Assembly (NCBI GenBank): GCA_031286555.1
Contig: JAITUD010000367.1
Location: forward strand, 1-7,179
Length of the DNA stretch: 7,179 nt
Direction: 5' to 3'
Source of the DNA: Microbacterium sp.
GTDB taxonomy: Bacteria > Actinomycetota > Actinomycetes > Actinomycetales > Microbacteriaceae
Numbering within the stretch: position 1 is the first letter of the stretch; each line of letters begins with the position of its first letter. Positions 1-5,470 of the stretch are shown here, in pieces. Made by a program: the position numbers and the translations under genes. The notes under the pieces were generated by a model, which saw only the letters and a list, made by a program, of their open reading frames with translations, was not told the origin of the DNA and ran no database searches.

Positions 1-1069
1 GGTCCATGCTCTTGGGCGCGTTCGAGAAGTTCACGATCAGCTTCGCGTCCGCTGAACGCACCGAGCGCTTCGGGTCGAAGTAGGTGTGAAAGCTGAGTTG
101 CCCGAAGGCATGCTCGCGAGACGGGGCGCCTGCGTCGAGCATCGCGACCAGGCTGGTGCCCGCGACGTCCTCTGGCATCTCGGCTCCGACGAGTTCCAGC
201 AACGTCGGCAGCACGTCGACGTGGCTGACGAGACCGGGGAAGCGCTGGCCCGTCCACGCCGTCTTGCCCGGAGCGCGCACGATCAGCGCGACGCCGAGTC
301 CGGCGTCGTAGAGGGTGCATTTCGCGCGAGGCAGCGCAAGGCCGTGGTCGGTGGTGAAGACGACGATCGTCTCGTCAACGATCTCGAGTCGCTCCAGCTC
401 GTCGAGCACCGCGCCGACGCCGGAGTCCATGTGGCGCACTGCCCCCTGGAGTTCGGCGAGTTCCTCGCGGGCGTCGGCGTCCGGATGCAGGTAAGAAGGG
501 ATGGTCACGCCTTGGGAGTCATCAGAGGTGATGCCCTCCCCGAGGAAGCCCATGACCCCTTGACGGTCCCCGGCAGTCGGGTTCCGATGCGGCTCATGGA
601 AGCCGACCTGGATGTAGAAGGGCCGGTCTTCCGCGACAGCTGTGGACAGGGCTTCGCGGGCGCGCTCGACGACCTGATCACGGCCACCACCGCTGCGCAC
701 TCGGTCGAATCCCAATCGGGTCGCGACTTCGTCATCAGGCAGAGTCCGGGACTCGTGGTGCACTCCGATGAGCTCGGTGCGATACCCGATCTCGTGCAGG
801 CGGTGCGCGACATGCGCAGCCGGGTTGGTCAGGTCCCAACCGAATGGGGCGTGGGTGAGACCCAGCACGCCGTTCTGCTGAGGGTACGTTCCCGTGAAAA
901 GGGAGGCGCGCGCAGGGCTGCAGTGCGGCGAGGTGGAGAACGCGGCATCGAACACGACGGACTCGGTGGCGAACCGGTCCAGGCGCGGGGTGTCGACGGT
1001 CTCCACGCCGTAGGCGCCGAGGAAGCGGCCCAGGTCGTGGCAGTGCAGCAGGAGGATGTTGCGCCGCAT
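1..1069 (-). CDS. Type I sulfatase, partial (C-terminus beyond the left edge)
   Basis: The minus-strand frame stays open from ATG at 1069-1067 to the window edge: 356 codons with no stop and no frameshift. It is a formylglycine-dependent hydrolase of sulfate esters or sulfamates (alkaline phosphatase fold). The protein starts on the first beta strand (RRNILLLHCHDLGR, residues 2-15), so there is no signal peptide and it should act in the cytoplasm. The motif C50-S-P-A-R54 is the Cys-type site converted to formylglycine by FGE. Other family landmarks are FHEPH (157-161), TTDHG (239-243, metal-binding Asp and His) and K250 in RAKCTLYD. The usual N-terminal metal pair DD is H-D here (H11, D12). 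Homologues with an HxHDxGR N-terminus resemble heparan N-sulfatase-like and arylsulfatase-like proteins; the substrate cannot be told. It starts 2 bp after the dehydrogenase stop, so translation is probably coupled; a weak GGATGGG lies 7 nt upstream. Full-length relatives have roughly 430-500 residues, so about 80-150 are missing. No activating enzyme is in the window. Confidence 0.93.
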   Translation of the reverse strand, partial: MRRNILLLHCHDLGRFLGAYGVETVDTPRLDRFATESVVFDAAFSTSPHCSPARASLFTGTYPQQNGVLGLTHAPFGWDLTNPAAHVAHRLHEIGYRTELIGVHHESRTLPDDEVATRLGFDRVRSGGGRDQVVERAREALSTAVAEDRPFYIQVGFHEPHRNPTAGDRQGVMGFLGEGITSDDSQGVTIPSYLHPDADAREELAELQGAVRHMDSGVGAVLDELERLEIVDETIVVFTTDHGLALPRAKCTLYDAGLGVALIVRAPGKTAWTGQRFPGLVSHVDVLPTLLELVGAEMPEDVAGTSLVAMLDAGAPSREHAFGQLSFHTYFDPKRSVRSADAKLIVNFSNAPKSMD

Positions 1070-1071
1070 GC

Positions 1072-2103
1072 TCAGCCCATCCGTTCGAGGTCGGTCCGAG
1101 TCACCCGATGCTGAAGCGGCTCACCAGCGACGAAGCGGGTGATCTCGTCGATGACGATCGCCCCCGCGCGCTGCCGCGATTCTCGGGTCGCCCCGGAGAC
1201 GTGCCCCGTGAGCAGGGCGTTCGGAAGCGCGCGCCAGCGATCGTCCTGCGGAAGGGGTTCGGCGTCGAAGACGTCGAGAGCCGCGTCGATGCGACCGGAG
1301 GACACTTCGTCGTACAGCGCCTCGCCGTCGATCAGCGAGCTGCGGGCCGTGTTGACGAGCCCAGCGCCGTCGCGAAGAAGAGCGAGCTCGTGCCGGCCGA
1401 GCATCCCGTGTGTCTCAGGCGTGGCCGGTGCGTGCACTGCGACGATGTCGCTCGTGGCGAGGAGCTCGTCCAGAGGGGTGATCAGCGAGCTCAGAGGGTC
1501 GCCATCGCCGACATACGGATCATGTATCGCGACGGATGCACCCAAGGAACTGCACATCCTCACGTACTCCCGACCCGTGCGGGAGGCGCCGATCACGCCG
1601 ATTCGCGCGCCCGCGATCTCCCGAGCACGGGGGATCGCACGGGCACTGTCCCAGCGCACGCCGTGACGCAGCGCGCTGTCCATGCGGTGGGTTCTGCGCA
1701 GCAGGGAGAGCGTGAGGGTCAGTGACATCTCCGCCACTGCGGGGGCCATCGCCGCACCGGACTGGGTGATCGGGATGCCCGCCGCCCAGAACGCGTCCGT
1801 GACGAGCCGGCGCACCGAAGAGGCGGCGTTCACGACGAGCCGCAGACGCGGCATCCGCCCGAGCAGATCGCGGTCCAGCGCGGGGAATCCCCAGGCCACG
1901 ACCACGATGTCGATGTCGCCGAGATCTCCGAACTCGAGAACATCCCCAGGAGTGACCGTGTCCAGTGTGCCGGAGATCCCGGTGAGAGCTGCCATGTTCT
2001 TCAGGGGGAAGATCGCATCACGCTCGTGCGGAGCGATGCTCAGCAGGATGTGCGGTGCTCGGCCCGGCAGCGATGCGGGGGAGGAGGCGTCGTCGTTGGG
2101 CAT
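1072..2103 (-). CDS. D-isomer-specific 2-hydroxyacid dehydrogenase, NAD-binding
   Basis: The 343-residue product has the D-2-hydroxyacid dehydrogenase layout: a split catalytic domain (about 18-115 and 305-343) around a Rossmann domain (about 115-300). It should reversibly oxidise a D-2-hydroxyacid, or reduce a 2-ketoacid such as glyoxylate or hydroxypyruvate. The nucleotide loop reads GVIGASRTG (169-177): the second Gly of GxGxxG is Ser174. D195 at the end of the next strand (AIHDPY) favours NAD over NADP. The catalytic triad is present: R254 in NTARSS, E282 in DAEPLP, H301 in TGHVSG. Ser replaces the common Gly after NTAR. The ATG at 2103 has no Shine-Dalgarno, but a -35/-10 pair sits at leaderless distance. 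The next in-frame Met (37) would cut into the fold, so 2103 is preferred. It is first in an operon with the sulfatase, which suggests a role in handling the desulfated product or a derived acid. The exact substrate is not recognisable. Confidence 0.92.
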   Translation of the reverse strand: MPNDDASSPASLPGRAPHILLSIAPHERDAIFPLKNMAALTGISGTLDTVTPGDVLEFGDLGDIDIVVVAWGFPALDRDLLGRMPRLRLVVNAASSVRRLVTDAFWAAGIPITQSGAAMAPAVAEMSLTLTLSLLRRTHRMDSALRHGVRWDSARAIPRAREIAGARIGVIGASRTGREYVRMCSSLGASVAIHDPYVGDGDPLSSLITPLDELLATSDIVAVHAPATPETHGMLGRHELALLRDGAGLVNTARSSLIDGEALYDEVSSGRIDAALDVFDAEPLPQDDRWRALPNALLTGHVSGATRESRQRAGAIVIDEITRFVAGEPLQHRVTRTDLERMG

Positions 2104-2110
2104 GCGGATG

Positions 2111-2139
2111 AGTCAATCAAGCCGGCATTGTTTTGTCAA
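2111..2139 (-). promoter_or_regulatory. Candidate promoter of the dehydrogenase-sulfatase operon
   Basis: On the minus strand a perfect -35 TTGACA (2139-2134) is followed by a 17-bp spacer and TTGACT (2116-2111) as a weak -10. The -10 ends 7 nt before the ATG at 2103, so a transcript would begin at or next to the start codon. This agrees with the absence of a Shine-Dalgarno. The poor -10 match makes the assignment tentative. Confidence 0.45.
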
Positions 2140-2157
2140 TGACTAAAATAATAGAAT
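2128..2157 (+). promoter_or_regulatory. Candidate promoter of the ROK regulator gene
   Basis: TTGTTT (2128-2133), an 18-bp spacer and TAGAAT (2152-2157) form a plausible promoter. A start near 2164 would give a leader of about 24 nt that holds the AAAGAGG ribosome site (2173-2179). The pair overlaps the opposite-facing promoter and the near-palindrome at 2131-2148. Confidence 0.45.
2131..2148. promoter_or_regulatory. Candidate operator for the divergent ROK regulator
   Basis: The sequence TTTT-GTCA-A-TGAC-T-AAAA is a palindrome around A2139 with one extra T in the right arm; its core GTCAATGAC (2135-2143) is exactly symmetric. It covers the -35 of the dehydrogenase operon and lies in the spacer of the regulator promoter, where a bound repressor could block both. 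A second copy of the half-site word, GTCAAT at 2112-2117, lies 23 bp from GTCAAT at 2135-2140, about two helical turns. Binding by this ROK protein is inferred from position and symmetry only. Confidence 0.45.
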
Positions 2158-2187
2158 CGTTGCTACCAGTGAAAAGAGGCACCGACG

Positions 2188-3327
2188 ATGGAGCGAAGCA
2201 CCTTGGAGCACGCGACAGCGCGCGCAGGCAGCAAAGCACTGATCCGCGAGATCAATGAGGCCCTCGTCCTCGACGTCATCCGACGGAAGGGAGTGGCGTC
2301 CAGGGCAGAGGTGACTGCTGTTACCGGGTTGAGCCCCGCGACCGTCACCGGAATCACCGGTCAGCTGGTCGGGGCAGGCCTCCTCACTGAGCGCGACACG
2401 TTGCGCGGTACGGGCGGGCGCCCTGCGCGCCTGCTCGAGCTGGGCACCGATGCTGTGCTCGCCGCCGGCGTGCGGATATCTGCGAGCGCTGTCGATGTCG
2501 CACTGGTCAATCTGCGCGGCGACGTCGTGAGCGCGCTCAGCGTGCCCGTGTCGGACACCACGCCGGAGAAGATGGCGGATGCGGTCGCCGCGGCGATTGA
2601 AGAGGCTGCTGCGGGGCGCGGTGATGCGCTGCGGGGCGCAAGCATCACGTTGTCAGGGATTGTCGACAGGAGGCGGGGAGTGGTGCGGCACAGCGGCGCA
2701 CTCGCCTGGCAGGGGGTGGCTTTCGCAGACCTCGTGGCACGGAACCTCGGCCGCCGCGTGACCATCGACAATCTGGTCAACAGTCTCGCGACCGGCCTGT
2801 TGCTGCGTGGTGACGAACTGGCGGAGCGCGAGGTGATGGTGTTCAGTGCCGGGGTCAGTCTCGGCGCCTCCATGCTGATCCGTGGGCGCATTCACCGAGG
2901 CTATGGCGGCGCCGCGGGCGGTTTCGCACACTCCGCGATCGGGCTCCGGGATTCTGGTCGCCCTTGTCACTGCGGTGACGACGGCTGTCTCGAGACATGG
3001 AGCAGCCTGTGGGGCATGCGGCGAGAAGGGGAGCGGCGCGGGGAGTTCGACGACGCCATCCTCACCGAGGGCGGCGCGCGCCTCGGTGCCGCGATGGCCA
3101 ACGCGTCGAAGATGCTGGCTCCTGAGCATGTGGTGCTCGCCCTCTCGCCCGACGTGCAGGGCGGTGCTTTCCTGGACGCCTGCAGAGTCGCGTTCACCCG
3201 CGAGTACCGGTACGCGGAGAGCCCTGCGCCCGAACTGGTCGCGATCCCCGCGGACGGAGACGTATTCACTCGCGGAGCGGGCTACGACATGATCACCGAA
3301 CTGTTCACTTCAGAACACGGCGTCTGA
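2188..3327 (+). CDS. ROK-family transcriptional repressor
   Basis: The 379-residue product has an N-terminal winged helix-turn-helix (about 22-75, including SRAEVTAVTGLSPATVTG) followed by a ROK (repressor/ORF/kinase) domain. The ROK zinc site is intact: H248 in GGFAH plus CHCGDDGC with C260, C262 and C267. The kinase site is degenerate. The DxGGT phosphate loop is replaced around 94-100 (GVRISAS). The catalytic Asp of the usual ENDAN motif is Leu196 (DNLVN), and the sugar-contacting Glu of GExGH is Gly245. It is therefore a regulator rather than a sugar kinase, and its ligand may differ from a plain hexose. The ATG is supported by AAAGAGG (2173-2179) with 8-nt spacing. It is divergent from the dehydrogenase-sulfatase operon, so it most likely represses that operon and itself until a pathway ligand binds. 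The family call is firm; the target and ligand are inferred. Confidence 0.93.
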   Translation: MERSTLEHATARAGSKALIREINEALVLDVIRRKGVASRAEVTAVTGLSPATVTGITGQLVGAGLLTERDTLRGTGGRPARLLELGTDAVLAAGVRISASAVDVALVNLRGDVVSALSVPVSDTTPEKMADAVAAAIEEAAAGRGDALRGASITLSGIVDRRRGVVRHSGALAWQGVAFADLVARNLGRRVTIDNLVNSLATGLLLRGDELAEREVMVFSAGVSLGASMLIRGRIHRGYGGAAGGFAHSAIGLRDSGRPCHCGDDGCLETWSSLWGMRREGERRGEFDDAILTEGGARLGAAMANASKMLAPEHVVLALSPDVQGGAFLDACRVAFTREYRYAESPAPELVAIPADGDVFTRGAGYDMITELFTSEHGV

Positions 3328-3331
3328 CGCC

Positions 3332-3363
3332 GTCGCCGCCGACCCATGCAGCTCAGCGGCGAC
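3332..3363 (+). terminator. Possible terminator hairpin after the ROK gene
   Basis: GTCGCCGC (3332-3339) and GCGGCGAC (3356-3363) form a perfect 8-bp GC-rich stem with a 16-nt loop, 4 nt after the ROK stop codon. No T tract follows, so it would be a weak or Rho-assisted terminator, or just a 3' end stabiliser. Confidence 0.35.
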
Positions 3364-3420
3364 CCGCGATGGCTGCGGCACCTTCGTCTCGCTCCGCGAC
3401 CGAGGGGGCGAGCCCGGGGC

Positions 3421-3461
3421 AAAGCAAAACCCCCGCCATGTAGAAGCTAGGCGAGGGTTTC
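3421..3461 (-). terminator. Intrinsic terminator of the tRNA operon
   Basis: Read on the minus strand, GAAACCC-T-CGCC (3461-3450) pairs with GGCG-G-GGGTTTT (3437-3426) with a single mismatch, around a 12-nt loop. It is followed by a T-rich run (TTTTGCTTT). It lies about 27 nt downstream of the tRNA-Phe 3' end, the right place to end the tRNA-Glu-Asp-Phe transcript. A further small hairpin, GGACCGT/ACGGTCC (3464-3470 with 3478-3484), sits between it and tRNA-Phe. Confidence 0.8.
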
Positions 3462-3487
3462 TGGGACCGTTGTAACGACGGTCCTTG

Positions 3488-3560
3488 TGGCTCCGACCGG
3501 CATCGATCCGGTGACCTTTCGATTTTCAGTCGAACGCTCTACCAACTGAGCTACAGAGCC
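3488..3560 (-). tRNA. tRNA-Phe (anticodon GAA)
   Basis: 73 nt that fold as a cloverleaf. The acceptor stem is GGCTCTG with CGGAGCC (one T-G wobble). The D arm contains AGCTCAGTTGGTAGAGC. The anticodon arm is TTCGA-CTGAAAA-TCGAA with anticodon GAA, and the T stem is ACCGG/CCGGT. CCA is not encoded, so it is added after transcription. The T-loop reads ATCGATG rather than the usual TTCRANY form: position 54 is A and position 60 is G. It is last of three tRNAs in the operon. Confidence 0.95.
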
Positions 3561-3629
3561 TCACGGCACATCATGATCTGCCGCGTCTTAGACGAAGAGC
3601 CTCCTCGAAAGAAGGCTCATCGCTAGGAG

Positions 3630-3703
3630 CGACCCTGACGGGACTTGAACCCGCGACCTCCGCCGTGACAGGGCGGCACGCTAACCAACTGCGCTACAGG
3701 GCC
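3630..3703 (-). tRNA. tRNA-Asp (anticodon GTC)
   Basis: 74 nt that fold as a cloverleaf. The acceptor stem is GGCCCTG with CAGGGTC (one G-T wobble) and the discriminator is G73. The anticodon arm is CCGCC-CTGTCAC-GGCGG with anticodon GTC, and the T-loop is canonical TTCAAGT. CCA is not encoded. It is the middle gene of the Glu-Asp-Phe cluster, an order also seen in other actinobacteria. The 69-bp spacer to tRNA-Phe holds a GAGCCT/AGGCTC hairpin that may guide processing. Confidence 0.97.
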
Positions 3704-3730
3704 ATAACTTTTAAATTGTATCGGATGGAG

Positions 3731-3803
3731 TGACCCCAACGGGATTCGAACCCGTGCTACCGCCGTGAAAGGGCGGCGTCCTAGGCCACTAAACGATGGG
3801 GCC
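3731..3803 (-). tRNA. tRNA-Glu (anticodon TTC)
   Basis: 73 nt that fold as a cloverleaf. The acceptor stem is GGCCCCA with TGGGGTC and the discriminator is A. The anticodon arm is CCGCC-CTTTCAC-GGCGG with anticodon TTC, and the T-loop is canonical TTCGAAT. CCA is not encoded. It is first in the minus-strand tRNA operon. Besides translation, this tRNA is the substrate of glutamyl-tRNA reductase for haem synthesis in bacteria that use the C5 pathway. Confidence 0.97.
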
Positions 3804-3837
3804 GGGGTGAACCCTGGGGTTCCCTTGCCGACGCTCA

Positions 3838-3843
3838 AGCATA
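3838..3843 (-). promoter_or_regulatory. Candidate -10 box of the tRNA operon
   Basis: TATGCT on the minus strand fits the actinobacterial TANNNT -10 and lies 34 nt before the first base of tRNA-Glu, giving a leader of roughly 28 nt. No convincing -35 was found at 16-19 bp. The leader contains a small hairpin, GAACC/GGTTC (3809-3822). Confidence 0.3.
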
Positions 3844-3964
3844 AGCGAACTTCTTCCCAAAACGCGAATCGAGGGCGTGGCCTCTGTCGCTCGGGCGTGT
3901 TTCGGGGCACCATGGGAGGTGGTGAGCCGTGCCCGACGGCGCCGGTCGGCGAGCGCGACACCGA

Positions 3965-3979
3965 TGCAAGTCTGTTGCA
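3965..3979. repeat. Short inverted repeat over the peptidase -35 region
   Basis: TGCAA (3965-3969) and TTGCA (3975-3979) are perfect 5-bp arms separated by 5 nt. The right arm coincides with the proposed -35 TTGCAG of the peptidase promoter, so it could be an operator. Arms this short can also arise by chance. Confidence 0.25.
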
Positions 3980-4002
3980 GATGTGACGGATGTTGTTAGT
4001 GT
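3975..4002 (+). promoter_or_regulatory. Candidate promoter of the M23 peptidase gene
   Basis: TTGCAG (3975-3980), a 16-bp spacer and TAGTGT (3997-4002) fit a -35/-10 pair. A start near 4009 would leave a leader of about 24 nt that includes the GAAAGGAG ribosome site (4021-4028) ahead of GTG 4033. Confidence 0.4.
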
Positions 4003-4032
4003 GGCACCTGTGAAACCGGCGAAAGGAGCCGT

Positions 4033-5403
4033 GTGAACGACGAGAGATACCCAGCCGACGCCACCTCGGACGCCGACTGCGGATGCGCTCCCACTCCCGA
4101 CGAGAGCCGTCGTCTCTGGGCGCCCAATGGCGTGACCCGACGCAACGCCCTGACCATCGGCGCGTTGAGCGTCGCGGCACTCGGCGTCTTCGGCATCGGG
4201 GCCGGAGCGAACATCGCGCACGCGGCGAGCTACCCGAGCTGGGATGACGTCCAGAAGGCCAAGGCGAACCAGGCGGCGAAGGCCGCCGAGGTCACCCGCA
4301 TCCAGGACCTGATCAAGGGCCTGACCGCGAAGGTCGCACAGACCCAGGCGGCTGCCGAGAAGGCGGGCGAGGAGTTCTTCACCGCCCAGCAGGAGTTCTT
4401 CGACGCCGCCCAGCAGGCCGACGATCTGCAGTCGCAGGCCGACGAGCAGTCCAAGCTCGCCGAGGAGACCTCTGAGAAGGCCGGTCAGGTCGCCACTCAG
4501 CTGTACCGCAACGGTGGTGAGGACTCCGCCCTCGAGCTCTTCTTCAGCGGCTCGGCCAAGAACGCCGACGGACTGCTGTCGCGCCTGGGCACGATGGACA
4601 AGCTCCTCGCCTACAACAAGTCGGTGTACGACAACGCCGTCGCCGCGCGGAACTCGGCGCAGGCTCTCAGCGACAAGGCACGAGTCGCGCGCGACGAGCG
4701 CGACCGACTGCAGAAGGTCGCCGAGCAGAAGATGATCGCCGCGCAGCAGGCCGCGGATGCCGCGCAGGCGGCACTCGATGAGAGCGAGGCGAATCTCACC
4801 ACGCTGCAGGCGCAGCTCGCCGCGCTGCAGGACAGCACGGCCAAGACCGTCGCCGCCTATGAAGAGGGCGAGCGCATTCGCAAGGCCGCCGAGGAGAAGC
4901 GTCGTCGCGAAGAAGCCGCCCGACTCGCCAGGGAAGCCGCCGCAGGTGGCGGCGGTGGTGGTGGGGGCGGAGGCGGCGGAGGTGCGCCGAACTCCAGCGG
5001 TTGGGTGCGTCCGCAGGGCGGGCACCGCAGTTCCGGATACGGATCCCGTCCGCGTCCCTGCCCCACCTGTTCCGCCTTCCACTACGGCGTCGACCTCGCC
5101 AACGGCTGCGGGGCGCCGATCTACGCCGCCCACTCGGGCACGGTGGACGCCGCGTTCTACAACGGCGGCTACGGCAACTACATCCGCATCCAGCACGGCG
5201 GCGGGATCGGCACCGGCTACGGACACATCCGCAACGGCGGCACGCTCGTCAGGTCGGGCCAGTACGTCCGTGCGGGTCAGGTCATCGCCTATGCCGGCAC
5301 CACCGGCGCCTCCACCGGATGCCACCTGCATTTCGAGGTCTATAAGAACGGTCGGGCCATCAACCCGATCACTTTCATGGCGGCGCGCGGCATCTCGGTC
5401 TGA
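4033..5403 (+). CDS. Secreted coiled-coil M23-family peptidoglycan endopeptidase
   Basis: The 456-residue product is a LytM/M23 zinc metallopeptidase expected to cut peptide cross-links of cell-wall murein outside the membrane. In order: a cytoplasmic N-terminus with a CGC motif (C16, C18); a signal sequence with twin arginines (TRRNALTIG, 35-43) and a hydrophobic stretch ending AHA-AS near 62-66, possibly a Tat signal; a long Gln/Ala/Glu-rich coiled coil (about 70-303); 13 consecutive glycines (305-317); then the M23 domain. The zinc ligands are visible: H350 and D354 (HYGVD) and H433 in HLHFEV, with H398 in GYGHI and H431 as further active-site histidines. C343 and C346 (CPTC), C359 and C430 may form disulfides. 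GTG 4033 follows AAGGAG with a short 4-nt gap; no other start keeps the twin-arginine signal with a better site. The layout resembles EnvC-like hydrolases held off by a coiled coil and activated by FtsEX; that control is an inference. It is transcribed alone, convergent with ppa. Confidence 0.94.
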   Translation: MNDERYPADATSDADCGCAPTPDESRRLWAPNGVTRRNALTIGALSVAALGVFGIGAGANIAHAASYPSWDDVQKAKANQAAKAAEVTRIQDLIKGLTAKVAQTQAAAEKAGEEFFTAQQEFFDAAQQADDLQSQADEQSKLAEETSEKAGQVATQLYRNGGEDSALELFFSGSAKNADGLLSRLGTMDKLLAYNKSVYDNAVAARNSAQALSDKARVARDERDRLQKVAEQKMIAAQQAADAAQAALDESEANLTTLQAQLAALQDSTAKTVAAYEEGERIRKAAEEKRRREEAARLAREAAAGGGGGGGGGGGGGAPNSSGWVRPQGGHRSSGYGSRPRPCPTCSAFHYGVDLANGCGAPIYAAHSGTVDAAFYNGGYGNYIRIQHGGGIGTGYGHIRNGGTLVRSGQYVRAGQVIAYAGTTGASTGCHLHFEVYKNGRAINPITFMAARGISV

Positions 5404-5413
5404 GCGCCCCCGA

Positions 5414-5458
5414 CATACGAGAATCCCCCGGCCCTCAGGACCGGGGGATTCTCGTATG
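5414..5458. terminator. Bidirectional intrinsic terminator between the peptidase gene and ppa
   Basis: A perfect 18-bp stem, CATACGAGAATCCCCCGG (5414-5431) with its complement at 5441-5458, closes a 9-nt loop. A GC core with A-rich 5' and T-rich 3' flanks lets it work on both strands. It starts 10 nt after the peptidase stop and ends 12 nt before the ppa stop, so the two convergent genes share it. Confidence 0.92.
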
Positions 5459-5470
5459 CGCGACGAGAGG

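Noticed and set aside
86..1114. Long plus-strand open frame of about 340 codons antisense to the sulfatase
   Set aside because: It is the mirror of a clear sulfatase on the other strand, has no recognisable domain, and its composition is typical of GC-rich antisense frames.
3488..3560. Integration (att) site duplicated from the tRNA-Phe 3' end
   Set aside because: No second copy of the tRNA 3' sequence and no integrase gene was found in the window.
3804..4032. Possible c-di-AMP (ydaO-type) riboswitch upstream of the cell-wall hydrolase
   Set aside because: Such switches control cell-wall hydrolases in actinobacteria, but I could not lay out the conserved motifs, and the proposed leader is only about 24 nt.
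3835..5331. Minus-strand open frame of nearly 500 codons over the peptidase and its upstream region
   Set aside because: It is low-complexity and repetitive as expected for the antisense of a coiled-coil gene, and the M23 motifs on the plus strand are unambiguous.
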